Positions 44,046 to 53,562 of a DNA stretch of 64,000 nucleotides are shown one piece after another. The position numbers and the translations under genes are program-made. The notes below the pieces were generated by a model, which saw only the letters and a program-made list of their open reading frames with translations, was not told the DNA's origin and did not search any database. The stretch spans positions 806,001 to 870,000 of the forward strand of contig NZ_SJPX01000002.1 in the NCBI RefSeq assembly GCF_007860175.1. Direction: 5' to 3'. This DNA is from Rubripirellula reticaptiva. Lineage in GTDB: Bacteria > Planctomycetota > Planctomycetia > Pirellulales > Pirellulaceae. Positions within the stretch are counted from its first letter, which is position 1; each line of letters begins with the position of its first letter.

Positions 44046-45032
44046 ATGAATGTTTTGGTTGTTGGTGGCGCAGGCTACATCGGTTCTCATGCGGTCAGAT
44101 TGCTGACAGATGCTGGGCATACCGTGACGGTTTATGACAACCTGTCGCGCGGCCATGCTGCGGCAGTCCCCGAGGGAATGCTGGTCCAAGGTGAATTGGC
44201 GGACCGAGCCAAGTTGGTCGAAACTCTTCGCGGCAAGAAAATTGATGCAGTCATGCACTTCGCCGCCTTCGCGCTGGTCAACGAATCAGTCAACGACCCT
44301 TCGCTCTACTACCGCAACAACGTGATCGCAGCCCTGGAATTGCTTGACGCAATGAAAGAAGCGGACGTAAAGAAGATTGTGTTCAGCAGCACAACGGCAA
44401 CCTACGGCGAACCCGACGTTGTGCCGATCCCCGAAACGACGCCTCAAAATCCAATCAATCCATACGGGTTTACGAAACTCGTCGTCGAAAAGGCACTCGC
44501 CGATTATGCGGCCGCCTACGGATTCGCCTACGCGGCGCTGCGATACTTTAACGCCGCCGGTGCTCGCCCCGATGGGACCATCGGTGAAGATCACGACCCC
44601 GAATCACACTTGATCCCGATTGTCCTGCAAGTGGCATTGGGCCAACGCGAAAGCATCACCATTTTTGGTGACGACTACCCAACGCCCGACGGAACCTGCA
44701 TTCGCGACTACATCCACATCGACGACCTGGGCGCTGCTCACCTTGCGGCTCTCGAACGCTTGGAAGCAGGCAAGGGCTTGTGCGTGAACCTTGGGACAGG
44801 ACGCGGCACAAGCGTTCGCGAAATCATTGACGCGTGCCGCGAAGTCACCGGTCACCCGATTCCCGAAGTCATGGGACTACGCCGCGCGGGCGATCCACCG
44901 GAACTCGTCGCCGATGCTCGGCTGGCCAAAGAACTACTTGGCTGGGAAGCTAGCTACACCGACGTCAAGTCGATCATTGAAACGGCTTGGAAGTGGCACC
45001 AGTCACATCCCAAGGGTTATGCATCGGCTTAA
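44046..45032 (+). CDS. galE: UDP-glucose 4-epimerase
   Basis: 328 residues from MNVLVVGGAGYIGSH, preceded by a non-homologous in-frame extension back to 43794. Rossmann motif GGAGYIGS, Ser-Ser-Thr-Thr in FSSTTATYGEP, and Tyr-Gly-Phe-Thr-Lys (NPYGFTK) for the catalytic pair; FNAAGA and RDYIHIDD are also typical. It interconverts UDP-glucose and UDP-galactose. Upstream of, and convergent with, the DevB-like gene. A CGGCTTAAGCCG palindrome (45025-45036) covers its stop codon. Confidence 0.94.
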   Translation: MNVLVVGGAGYIGSHAVRLLTDAGHTVTVYDNLSRGHAAAVPEGMLVQGELADRAKLVETLRGKKIDAVMHFAAFALVNESVNDPSLYYRNNVIAALELLDAMKEADVKKIVFSSTTATYGEPDVVPIPETTPQNPINPYGFTKLVVEKALADYAAAYGFAYAALRYFNAAGARPDGTIGEDHDPESHLIPIVLQVALGQRESITIFGDDYPTPDGTCIRDYIHIDDLGAAHLAALERLEAGKGLCVNLGTGRGTSVREIIDACREVTGHPIPEVMGLRRAGDPPELVADARLAKELLGWEASYTDVKSIIETAWKWHQSHPKGYASA

Positions 45033-45058
45033 GCCGAACAACCTGTCCGAATTCGTGC

Positions 45059-46105
45059 TTACTCCGCGACTTCGATTTGAGCGCGGATAGGAAGTCCCAC
45101 CGGCAGATTCGGGCTGTCATCATCCAGGTCGATCCAGGCCCGCCGGCTGAACGAATCGACTCGCTCGCCCGCCCACTGGCCGTAGCGTTTTTTGCGTTCC
45201 ATTCGTGGCTCGATTTCGGTGATCTTACCGCGAGCAACGACGCCGTCGATGCCATCGGCCGAAAGCTCACACAACTGCCCCATCGAAACTCGCAGCGCAT
45301 CAAACTCGTCGATCTCGATCAATGCCCTCTGGTGCTGGGTGTTGCACATGATGATTAACGGATCAGAATGCGGCTGGCCTGGTAATTCACCTTTACGGGC
45401 ATCGATTTTCAGAATCGTACCGTCCGAAGGCGCGGTGATTTCCGCTCGGCGCAGTCGGTCTTCAACCATCATCAACTCGGCTTTCGCAGCGTCTACACTC
45501 GACTTGGCTGCCGCCATGTCTTCAGATCTCGCCGGATCCTGCAGCACCTGCAATTGATTTTTAGACGCGGCCGCAAGTGCCGACAACGTTCGCAAGTCGT
45601 ACTGAACGTCTTCCAGTTCTTGAGCACTGATAGCGTTTGAATCAAATAGTCTTTGGGACCGTTCGAAACGCGCATTCGCGCCCTCTAAACGAGAAACTGA
45701 CGCTTCGTATTCGCGCCGGGCGACTTCGATTTCACTTTCGCGAGCTCCGTTTTCAAGCCGGCGCAATTTCGCCTCGCGTTCTTGCAACATCGCCAGGGCG
45801 AGTTCTCGTTCGTGTTGGATTCCACGTTGATCGAGCGTGACTAAGCGATCGCCGGCTTTAACTCGATCGCCCAATTGCACATGAATGACGTCAATGGGCT
45901 CAATGATCTGAGCGTGCAGTTTGATGTCTTCGGTCGTGCCGGTGATTCGTCCAGGCGCGCGGATCGTCTCGCCAACAAACCGAGTTGGCGTCGGGCGAAT
46001 GACCTCATCTTCCGTTGGGATCGATTGACGACGCCGCGTTTCCGCCAAGCCAATACCACAGCAACACAAAACAAGCGTCAACAGGATGGTGTGAGTTTGG
46101 GTCAT
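45059..46105 (-). CDS. HlyD-family membrane fusion protein, DevB-like
   Basis: 348 residues with a signal peptide (ILLTLVLCCCGIGLA). A lipoyl-like hairpin (IIEPIDVIHVQLGDRVKAGD) flanks a long coiled-coil hairpin (about 90-215: MLQEREAKLRRLENGA, SVSRLEGANARFERSQRLF) and a second lipoyl half (ITAPSDGTILKIDARKGE). It joins an inner-membrane ABC exporter to an outer-membrane channel. Its ATG overlaps the stop of the ATPase gene (ATGA). No TolC-like channel gene is in the window. Confidence 0.85.
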   Translation of the reverse strand: MTQTHTILLTLVLCCCGIGLAETRRRQSIPTEDEVIRPTPTRFVGETIRAPGRITGTTEDIKLHAQIIEPIDVIHVQLGDRVKAGDRLVTLDQRGIQHERELALAMLQEREAKLRRLENGARESEIEVARREYEASVSRLEGANARFERSQRLFDSNAISAQELEDVQYDLRTLSALAAASKNQLQVLQDPARSEDMAAAKSSVDAAKAELMMVEDRLRRAEITAPSDGTILKIDARKGELPGQPHSDPLIIMCNTQHQRALIEIDEFDALRVSMGQLCELSADGIDGVVARGKITEIEPRMERKKRYGQWAGERVDSFSRRAWIDLDDDSPNLPVGLPIRAQIEVAE

Positions 46106-46890
46106 GTCAACGATCCATTTTCGATCTCGCAGATGCGATCGGCGTATCGGGAAATTCTAGGATCATGCGTCACCACCACCGTGGCCGCGCCGGTTGATTC
46201 AACCAACTCACGAAGCAGTTCCATGACGTCTTGTCCCGACTTGCTGTCCAACGCCGCAGTCGGCTCGTCGGCAAGCAACAATTTTGGCGACGCCACCACT
46301 GCTCGCGCAAGCGCCACACGTTGGCATTGCCCCGGGCTCATCGATGTCGGCAACTGATCTCGGTGCATTTCCAGTCCAACTCGCTTCAACATTTCACTCG
46401 CACGATCACGTGCATCGGAAAGTGACATGCCTTGCATCGTTAGCGGAACCGAAACATTGTCCTTCGCGGATAGCCCTCGAATCAGTTGAAATCGTTGAAA
46501 CACAAATCCAATATTTACTCGCCGCATCGCGGTGCGCTTTGAAATACTCATTTGATCGGCACGCTGGCCTGCGATGTTGATCTCGCCTTCGTCACAATCC
46601 AGCAAACAACCGATGATCGACAGTAAAGTGCTTTTTCCGCTGCCCGATGGCCCCGACAAAAACACGCATTCACCAGCGTGAGCGAAGAAGTCGACACCGT
46701 TAAGCACCCAGTGCTTCTTTCCGCCAATGACGTATGCTTTTTTCACACCCCGAGCATTCAACACAGCCTCCGACAACGGAATCTGTGAAACAGAGTCCTG
46801 TGAAACTAAGTCCTTATTCGTCGAACGCAGAGGATCGACATAGAAGTAGTGGTCGGGCGGCGAGGGCTCGCTTGCGCTCGATGTGTCCAT
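46102..46890 (-). CDS. ABC exporter ATP-binding protein, DevA-like
   Basis: 262 residues from MDTSSASEPSPP, which begins 11 bases after the permease stop. Walker A SGPSGSGKS, signature MSPGQCQRVALARAV and Walker B LLLADEPTAALD are intact. The LolD/MacB/DevA subfamily powers export or lipoprotein and glycolipid release. A five-residue duplication (DLVSQDSVSQ) from a 15-bp repeat lies in the non-conserved N-terminus. Confidence 0.88.
   Translation of the reverse strand: MDTSSASEPSPPDHYFYVDPLRSTNKDLVSQDSVSQIPLSEAVLNARGVKKAYVIGGKKHWVLNGVDFFAHAGECVFLSGPSGSGKSTLLSIIGCLLDCDEGEINIAGQRADQMSISKRTAMRRVNIGFVFQRFQLIRGLSAKDNVSVPLTMQGMSLSDARDRASEMLKRVGLEMHRDQLPTSMSPGQCQRVALARAVVASPKLLLADEPTAALDSKSGQDVMELLRELVESTGAATVVVTHDPRISRYADRICEIENGSLT
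46782..46811 (-). repeat. 15-bp duplication in the DevA-like gene
   Basis: TCTGTGAAACAGAGT is followed by CCTGTGAAACTAAGT, 12 of 15 bases identical and in frame, giving DLVSQ-DSVSQ. Confidence 0.75.
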
Positions 46891-46901
46891 GGATATTTGG
46901 G

Positions 46902-48029
46902 TCAACCTTGCAGGATCGAGTGCGGGTCGACTTGGCGGACGCGCAAGTACGGAAGCCCAGATGCCGCGATGCAAATGACGAATACCAAAAGACCGCTGCC
47001 CATGTAAAGCGCCGGCGAGAACATAATCTCCGCACGCGGACTGCTAAAGGTTTGCTGAATCACAAAGCTAGTCACCAATCCGATCACGATGCCAATGCTG
47101 GCGACCAACGAACTCTGTGCACCGAGCAACAGCAAGATCTCTCGCTCAGTCGATCCAAGTGCCTTCAAAGTGGCAAACTCGCTAATCCGATCGAGCACCA
47201 TCGCGTAAAGCGTCTGTGCAACCATAACGAGCCCAACAAGCAAACCGAGCGCCGTTGCAGCACCAAAGCTGATCCCTAGCCCCGTTCGTGTCAGCCAATA
47301 GTTGATGCTTAAGCTCGCAAATTCATCACTCGTGAACGCAGAAACGTCACCCAAGCGGTTCGTGATTTCGTTGCAAACGTCTTTCGCATTGGCACCCGGT
47401 GCAAGCCGCACCAAGAAATAAGACGACATCGTTGGGTCGCCGCCCGAGAACTCGGCCGACTGGGCATAAGTGGTGAAAACATACGGTGTAACCAGAAAAC
47501 TGAGGATCCCGTACGACTTGCCCACAATCTTGACACGCTGACCACCGAGTTCGCGAAAATCGCCCAGTGCAGGGTCTAGCAATTTGTCGTTGTCACAGGA
47601 ATCGACGATCACGCCGCGAACGTGACTAAGCGCGTCAGGGGGGCCTTCGGAAATCTCATAAGCGCGACCAAGATCCGAATTTGGGCTAAGCCCGACTACC
47701 ATCGTGCCTTCGAATCCACCGCCCGGAAGGGACATTTCCGAAAAGCTAATCCGCATCGGCTCAGCTTCTTTAACGCCGGGAATGCTGCGGACTCGGTGAA
47801 TCCATCGCTCGGGAATGTCGTGCGGAAAGTCGACATTGTGCATGCCACGATGACCAACCCAAATGTCAGCATTTCCTTTGTCGATCAGCAGGCTAGCCTT
47901 GCGAATCAAACCAAAGAACAGGCCGCCCTGGATGTTGACCAGCACGACTGAAAAAATAACGCCGACAAGTCCCGCCACGAGTTTCCCGCGGTCGTGAAAC
48001 AAAGTGCGCGTGGCAATGTTCCAGAGCAT
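46902..48029 (-). CDS. ABC exporter permease, DevC/FtsX family
   Basis: 375 residues from MLWNIATRTLFHDRGK, the usual start for the DevC type (an in-frame TTG at 48071 adds 14 residues). One N-terminal membrane helix, a large periplasmic domain (ADIWVGHRG, NVDFP, MSSYFLVRLAPGAN), and three C-terminal helices (LGISFGAATALGLLVGLVMV, LLLGAQSSLVASIGIVIGLV, YMGSGLLVFVICIAASGLPY). With the two following genes it forms a complete DevBCA-type exporter, which in cyanobacteria moves heterocyst glycolipids. The cargo here is unknown. Confidence 0.85.
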   Translation of the reverse strand: MLWNIATRTLFHDRGKLVAGLVGVIFSVVLVNIQGGLFFGLIRKASLLIDKGNADIWVGHRGMHNVDFPHDIPERWIHRVRSIPGVKEAEPMRISFSEMSLPGGGFEGTMVVGLSPNSDLGRAYEISEGPPDALSHVRGVIVDSCDNDKLLDPALGDFRELGGQRVKIVGKSYGILSFLVTPYVFTTYAQSAEFSGGDPTMSSYFLVRLAPGANAKDVCNEITNRLGDVSAFTSDEFASLSINYWLTRTGLGISFGAATALGLLVGLVMVAQTLYAMVLDRISEFATLKALGSTEREILLLLGAQSSLVASIGIVIGLVTSFVIQQTFSSPRAEIMFSPALYMGSGLLVFVICIAASGLPYLRVRQVDPHSILQG

Positions 48030-48169
48030 CGCACTCGATTTATTTGGGGGTAAAGAAGTAGTTGTGTCCAAAGGCGATAGACAGACAATCGTCCATGCCT
48101 ACCGCCAACTGTACCTGAGCTACTAAATTACCCGCCGCCAAGTCGAGAGGACTGGCTCAGAAACTCAAC

Positions 48170-48697
48170 TTATCGTTGCGAACGTTCCAGAATGATCACC
48201 TTCTGTTCCAGTCGCGCGACACGCTCGCTCAATCGCAACACCAACTGACGAAGATCGACTTCGTTCATCAGTGGCGTGACTTCGTCGCCGAGCGCAACGA
48301 TGTCTTGCCCCCCGACTGCCCCACCTGCCGGGACAGACGACCATGCAGTCAGCTCGCGACGTATGGCATCAATTTGATTCTCGATCGCCGGTCGTGACGG
48401 ATGCTTTTCGCCAAGTGTCGCCTTGCTGCGTTGCAAATGCCCAAGCTCTTCGGCCAACTGTCGGCCACGCTCGGTCAGCAATGCCGATTTCGGCACATCA
48501 CCATATCGAGCTTCGTCGGTCACCGTCGATGTCGTATCACGACTCTGTCCGGGCAGTAGCGGCTCCTGAGCACCTACCAGTTGGTGATAACCGCAGAAAC
48601 CAAGTCCCAAGACAATCGCTGCGAAGACACCGGTGAGAACAAAATTTCGAGAGTGGTTCATCAAATGCTCGGGGGAGTTAGAGTTCATCATTGGCAT
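48170..48697 (-). CDS. Membrane-anchored coiled-coil protein
   Basis: 175 residues. One N-terminal helix (FVLTGVFAAIVLGLGFCGY), a variable linker, a helical part (LLTERGRQLAEELGHLQR) and a C-terminal coiled coil (LRQLVLRLSERVARLEQKVI). Lies 140 bases before the DevC-like gene on the same strand; it could be an accessory of that exporter. Function unknown. Confidence 0.6.
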   Translation of the reverse strand: MPMMNSNSPEHLMNHSRNFVLTGVFAAIVLGLGFCGYHQLVGAQEPLLPGQSRDTTSTVTDEARYGDVPKSALLTERGRQLAEELGHLQRSKATLGEKHPSRPAIENQIDAIRRELTAWSSVPAGGAVGGQDIVALGDEVTPLMNEVDLRQLVLRLSERVARLEQKVIILERSQR

Positions 48698-48893
48698 GGC
48701 GCCGGGTTGATTCAGTCGTTTTCATGCCATGCCCATAGACTAACAATTCTTGGGGAACCGTGATGCGGCCAAAATCGGGGGCTTGCATGGGGCAACTCTG
48801 GCCATGCACGTTTGGCTGTCGAACCGGGAAAAAAGGAACCATTTCTCTTCTCGGCTTCCCTTCCTCTATTCCTCGTTTTCATAGCATTCCTAT

Positions 48894-49964
48894 TCAGGGA
48901 ATCCCTCGAACGATCGCCGGGCCAATCACACGAGTCAGCCACACCGGCAGCTTTTGCCACGCTTGGACCAGCGTCTTCTTTCCGTCGGAATCGGGTCGCA
49001 TGCTATCCGGATCGCCCTTGCGAACGTAGTACTGCCAAATCGCAGGATGCGGCTGAGCACCCCACTGGGCTTTAAATCGGTACGTGCCGCTGCCCTGACT
49101 ACTGCGACCAAAATCAAACGCTGAACTGCCTCGCTCGATCGCGCGGTGGATCATCCGTTGATACATCAGCATGTTTGCATTCGTACGATTGAACTCTCGC
49201 AAACTGCTGGCACTCGGCACCTCGCTGACACCACGAACATGGGTAATCAGCCCAGCCGCAATCGCCAAACCAGACTTTCGAACCACACAAAACTCGGCGT
49301 TCCCATCAAAGTGCTTGATGATCGCCGCAAAAAGTTTCTTCGAAAACACAGGCGTTCCCAAGTCTCGCATATTCCGCGCGAACACTCGGTAAAAGTCATC
49401 AAGTTTCTCAACGCCACCAAACTCGAACGCCAATTCGTGCTCGTCCGCTTTCTTGACTTGGCTACGAACCTTTGATTTCAGCGATTTGTTGAACGCTTGT
49501 GCCGTATCAGGCAAAGCCAAACGCATATGAACCTTCTCAGTTCGCTGAAAATTGAACTTCGGGTTCTCGAGCGACTGCTCGCCGCGAAGTTCTAAATACT
49601 TTACGTCAAGCTGGTCCGCCAAATCACACGCCGCATCAACCAACTTGCTAGCCACTGCCGGCGTCAGCCCCCAAACGCCGCCTGTGTTCAGATAGGGCAA
49701 GCTAACCAAGAACTTTCCAAACACCGGCCCACGGACCAATACCAGCGGAAGCAAACCAACCGTTGCAGCGGAGTCCAATGCGTTGGAATCCAAAGCACGT
49801 AGCAAATAGATGGGATGGCTGAATCCGTCCTCGAGGCTCTTGATCCATTCACCGCAGTGCCCTGCTAGCCGAGGAGCCCAGCACCCGTCCGGCATCGTTC
49901 GCGCAAATTCACTCCATCGCTCGGACGACGTCAAGATTTCGATCTGCAAATCAGCAACGGGCAT
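48894..49964 (-). CDS. FemAB-family protein, XrtA/PEP-CTERM-associated type
   Basis: 356 residues from MPVADLQIEI. The motif run KVRSQVKKADEHEL, FYRVFARNMRDLGTPVFSKK, VPSASSLREFNRTNAN and FDFGRSSQGSGTYRFKAQWG matches the GNAT-fold FemAB subgroup found with exosortase A systems. FemAB proteins transfer aminoacyl groups; the substrate of this subgroup is unknown. Its ATG shares one base with the wecB stop (TAATG), so it is the last gene of the nucleotide-sugar operon. Confidence 0.82.
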   Translation of the reverse strand: MPVADLQIEILTSSERWSEFARTMPDGCWAPRLAGHCGEWIKSLEDGFSHPIYLLRALDSNALDSAATVGLLPLVLVRGPVFGKFLVSLPYLNTGGVWGLTPAVASKLVDAACDLADQLDVKYLELRGEQSLENPKFNFQRTEKVHMRLALPDTAQAFNKSLKSKVRSQVKKADEHELAFEFGGVEKLDDFYRVFARNMRDLGTPVFSKKLFAAIIKHFDGNAEFCVVRKSGLAIAAGLITHVRGVSEVPSASSLREFNRTNANMLMYQRMIHRAIERGSSAFDFGRSSQGSGTYRFKAQWGAQPHPAIWQYYVRKGDPDSMRPDSDGKKTLVQAWQKLPVWLTRVIGPAIVRGIP

Positions 49965-51115
49965 TACGATGCGCGCGAATCGGCTTGCGACGAATCGTGT
50001 TCCGGGACACTGGCAACCAAAATATCCGCAATGCGAACCGCGGCGTTTCCGTCCCACAGCTTGGGGCACTTGCCGTCTTTATATGTACCCTCTAACACCG
50101 CTTCGAGTTGCTCGCGAAGCATTTCGGGCGACTGGCCAATCAAGATCCCAGACCCTTCGTCACACGTGACAGGTCGTTCTGTGTTCTCTCGCATCGTCAA
50201 ACATGGCACATCAAGAGCCGTTGATTCTTCTTGCAAGCCACCCGAATCCGTCACGATCACTTTGGCTTGTGAAGTCAGGCACAAAAAGTCCAAATACCCC
50301 AGTGGATCGAGCAATCGCAACTGGTCGCTGGACGCCAGCAACGAATCCAAACCAAATCCAGAAATCCGGGCCTTGGTACGTGGGTGGACGGGAAAAACGA
50401 GCGGCAAACGACTGGAAATTCCAACCAGAACTTCCAGCAATTCTTTCAGCATTTCTGGGTTGTCAACGTTCGATGGCCGATGCAATGTCACCACACCATA
50501 TTGCTTGGCGGTCAGACCAAGCCGGGCAAGTGTGTCCTGTTTCTTTGCGTTTTGCAAATGCACTAGCAGCGTATCGATCATCACATTGCCGACCAAGTGC
50601 ACGTGCGACGGATCATGCCCTTCACGCAACAAGTTTTTCACACCGGCTGGCTCGCTGCACAGCAAAAGATCCGAAATGGAATCTGTCACCATACGGTTGA
50701 TTTCTTCAGGCATTGAACGATCAAAGCTTCGCAAACCGGCTTCGACGTGAGCCACCGGCACATGAACTTTCGTGGCCGCAATGGCAGCCGCCATCGTTGA
50801 GTTGACATCGCCAACGACGACCAATCGATCAAACGGATTGCCTTCGCTTGCCGCATCCACCAGCACTTTCTCGATCGCGATCATCACGTCCGCAGTCTGG
50901 TGGGCATGCGACCCCGAGCCCACGTTAAGCGACAAGTCTGGCCGACGAATGCCAAGTTCATCAAAAAACACGTCCGACAAATTATGGTCATAGTGCTGTC
51001 CGGTATGAATCAGCGTTGTACTCAAACCGGGAAGAGAATCCAGCGCACGAAGGATCGGCGCGATCTTCATGAAGTTCGGACGAGCGCCAGCAACAATGGC
51101 AAAACGTTTGGTCAA
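49964..51115 (-). CDS. wecB: UDP-N-acetylglucosamine 2-epimerase (non-hydrolysing)
   Basis: 383 residues from a TTG that gives the family start (TKRFAIVAGARPNFMKIAPIL) and has AGGAA 11 bases before it. Conserved blocks include GQHYD, VVVGDVNSTMAAAIAA, HVEAGLRS, MPEEINR, VTLHRPSNVD and VTDSGGLQEES. It makes UDP-ManNAc from UDP-GlcNAc. With the dehydrogenase upstream it could supply UDP-ManNAcA or UDP-GlcNAc-derived uronates for a surface polymer. Confidence 0.92.
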   Translation of the reverse strand: MTKRFAIVAGARPNFMKIAPILRALDSLPGLSTTLIHTGQHYDHNLSDVFFDELGIRRPDLSLNVGSGSHAHQTADVMIAIEKVLVDAASEGNPFDRLVVVGDVNSTMAAAIAATKVHVPVAHVEAGLRSFDRSMPEEINRMVTDSISDLLLCSEPAGVKNLLREGHDPSHVHLVGNVMIDTLLVHLQNAKKQDTLARLGLTAKQYGVVTLHRPSNVDNPEMLKELLEVLVGISSRLPLVFPVHPRTKARISGFGLDSLLASSDQLRLLDPLGYLDFLCLTSQAKVIVTDSGGLQEESTALDVPCLTMRENTERPVTCDEGSGILIGQSPEMLREQLEAVLEGTYKDGKCPKLWDGNAAVRIADILVASVPEHDSSQADSRAS

Positions 51116-51177
51116 GAGTTTTTCCTAGACAGGCGTTACGGTCGGACGCAGCAGCGACTTAGCGTCGTCGGCCGCAA

Positions 51178-52161
51178 TCAAGGAAGTTGAATGTTGGCGG
51201 ACCAGGGTTGGTTTTTCTGATACCAATCCACACATGCGGCCAGCCCCTCGTCCAGGTCGACCGATGGCTTCCAACCTAGAATTGTCTTTGCCTTGGACAC
51301 GTTGGCCTGAGTCGTGACGATGTCCGCCTTGTGAAACTCGCGATGGGTCAATTTTGCTTTCTTACCCAGCAACGCTTCAAGCTTTGCGATGACTTCAAGA
51401 AGACTTACCGGATCATTCCCGCCGCCCAGATTGAAGATATCGAAACCAACCGGTTTCAGCGCAGCGATCGTGCCACGCGCGATATCGTCAACGTAGGTGA
51501 AGTCACGTGACTGGGTTCCATCACCAAACAATTCAATAGGCTCGCCCTGTGCAATCCAGTGAATGAACCGAAAAATGCACATATCGGGTCTTCCCGCAGG
51601 CCCGTAGACCGTGAAGTAACGACAAACCGAAATATCCATCTCGTACAAATGGTGATGCGAATGCGCGAGCATCTCGGCAGCCTTCTTCGACGCAGCGTAC
51701 GACGAGATTGGCGTGTTGACGGGCAAAGATTCGTCAAAGGGCATCGGTTGGCCAGCATACAGCGACGACGTCGACGCCAAGACCATTTTCGAAACGTTGC
51801 GTTTACGCATCGATTCCAACAGGTTCAGCGTTCCCAACAAATTCGTCGTCATGTAGACACGCGGATTTTCCATGCTGTAGCGAACACCGGCGCGAGCCGC
51901 CAAGTTCAGCACGGCATCGAATTTGGTCGCATCAAAGATGGATTCGACTTCGGCTTCGTTTTCGATGTCCATCGTGTGCGACGTGAATCGATCGCATTTC
52001 AACTGATCCACACGGTGCTGTTTCAACGACACGTCGTAGTAGTCGTTCATGTTGTCGACGCCGACCACATGATGGCCTTGCTCAAGCAACATCGCGGCAA
52101 CGCGAGACGCAATGAATCCAGCGCAGCCGGTAACCAGATAGTTCTTTGGTTGGATAGTCAT
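51178..52161 (-). CDS. UDP-uronate 4-epimerase-like NAD-dependent epimerase
   Basis: 327 residues. Rossmann motif TGCAGFIAS (11-19), VDNMNDYYDVSLKQHR, SSLY near 132-135, and catalytic Tyr155-x-x-x-Lys159 (SSYAASKK). NDYYD plus that Tyr/Lys context is typical of UDP-glucuronate (or N-acetyl uronate) 4-epimerases such as those of capsule and O-antigen loci. Eight bases after the dehydrogenase stop. Confidence 0.88.
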   Translation of the reverse strand: MTIQPKNYLVTGCAGFIASRVAAMLLEQGHHVVGVDNMNDYYDVSLKQHRVDQLKCDRFTSHTMDIENEAEVESIFDATKFDAVLNLAARAGVRYSMENPRVYMTTNLLGTLNLLESMRKRNVSKMVLASTSSLYAGQPMPFDESLPVNTPISSYAASKKAAEMLAHSHHHLYEMDISVCRYFTVYGPAGRPDMCIFRFIHWIAQGEPIELFGDGTQSRDFTYVDDIARGTIAALKPVGFDIFNLGGGNDPVSLLEVIAKLEALLGKKAKLTHREFHKADIVTTQANVSKAKTILGWKPSVDLDEGLAACVDWYQKNQPWSANIQLP

Positions 52162-52168
52162 CAGCTCA

Positions 52169-53500
52169 CTAAGTTTTACGGATTTTTTCGCGGTTGGTCA
52201 AAACGTTGGCCGTCGCGTTGCGAGTGTCGACCACCAATGCAGAATGTTCGACGATCATGTCATAGTCAAAATCACTGTGATCGGTCGCAATGATCACTGC
52301 ATCTTGGCTGGCAAGAAACTCTGGTGTAATCGTTTCGCTTTTCATGGGCGGCAAGTCGTAGTGTCGCATCTTAGGCATCGATGGCACGTGCGGATCGCTA
52401 TACGTCAACTCGGCACCAGCCGCTAACAAAATCTTCATCAGATCAAAGGAAGGACTTTCGCGTGGGTCATCAACGTTTTTCTTGTACGCGATCCCCAGCA
52501 TGCAAATCTTGCTGCCATTGATCGGCTTCTTCGCTTCGTTCAAAAACTCGGCGGTACGCGAGATCACGTACTGAGGCATCGAGCGATTGACTTCACCCGC
52601 CAATTCGATGAACCGAGCATTGAGACCTTGCTTGCGAGCCAGCCACGACAAGTAAAACGGATCAATCGGAATGCAGTGTCCACCCAGGCCAGGCCCCGGA
52701 TAAAACGCTTGAAAGCCAAACGGCTTAGTCTTTGCCGCGTTGATGACTTCCCACACATCGATGTCCATCGCATCGAACAGAATTTTCAACTCGTTGACCA
52801 GCGCGATGTTGACCGCACGATAAATATTTTCCAACACCTTGGCTGCTTCGGCCACTTCGCAACTGCTAACCGGTACCGTTCCTGCGACTGCCGATTCGTA
52901 AAGTGCACATGCAACCTGCAAGCTCTCGTCGTTGATCGCACCGACAACCTTGGGAATGCCAGCAGCCGAGAAGTTGGGATTGCCCGGGTCTTCGCGTTCG
53001 GGACTGTAAGCGACAAAGAAATCTACGCCGGCTTTCAAGCCGCTCTTTTCCAGGATCGGAATCATGACGTCACGAGTGGTCGTTGGATAAGTCGTGCTTT
53101 CAAGCACCACCAACTGGCCTGGTCGCAACACCTTCGCGATCATTTCGCAAGTTTGGATCACATATGTCAGGTCAGGATCGCGAGCGTCATCCAAAGGGGT
53201 GGGAACACAGATCAACAGCGCATCCGGTTCGCTCATGCGATCCATGTCAGCGGTGGCGTCAAATTTCGCCTTTGACAACCAAACGCCGATCTTCTTGTCG
53301 TCGATGTGCTTGATGTAGCTCTTGCCACCTTTGAGCGTGTCGACCTTGGTTTGATCAACGTCGATGCCAAGACACGAAAAGCCAGCCGTGATGAATGCGT
53401 CGATTAACGGCAAACCGACATAACCAAGCCCAATTACCCCGACCAAGCTCTCGCGATCGCGAAGTGACGCCAAAAATTGGGTGCAAGAATCCGAAGCCAT
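52169..53500 (-). CDS. UDP-N-acetyl-D-glucosamine 6-dehydrogenase, WbpA/TviB type
   Basis: 443 residues. NAD-binding GVIGLGYVGLP (21-31), VPTPLDD, ESTTYPTTT, and the catalytic Cys276 in LGGHCIPIDPFYL; MLGIAYKKNVDDPRESP closes the C-terminal domain. It oxidises a UDP-sugar at C6 in two steps. The first gene of the four-gene operon (dehydrogenase, epimerase, wecB, femAB-like). Confidence 0.9.
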   Translation of the reverse strand: MASDSCTQFLASLRDRESLVGVIGLGYVGLPLIDAFITAGFSCLGIDVDQTKVDTLKGGKSYIKHIDDKKIGVWLSKAKFDATADMDRMSEPDALLICVPTPLDDARDPDLTYVIQTCEMIAKVLRPGQLVVLESTTYPTTTRDVMIPILEKSGLKAGVDFFVAYSPEREDPGNPNFSAAGIPKVVGAINDESLQVACALYESAVAGTVPVSSCEVAEAAKVLENIYRAVNIALVNELKILFDAMDIDVWEVINAAKTKPFGFQAFYPGPGLGGHCIPIDPFYLSWLARKQGLNARFIELAGEVNRSMPQYVISRTAEFLNEAKKPINGSKICMLGIAYKKNVDDPRESPSFDLMKILLAAGAELTYSDPHVPSMPKMRHYDLPPMKSETITPEFLASQDAVIIATDHSDFDYDMIVEHSALVVDTRNATANVLTNREKIRKT

Positions 53501-53562
53501 GGGAAAAACTGCTTTTTTATGGTGGTGAACGCTCAGATGCGCCGCTTAGTTTAGTGATTGGG

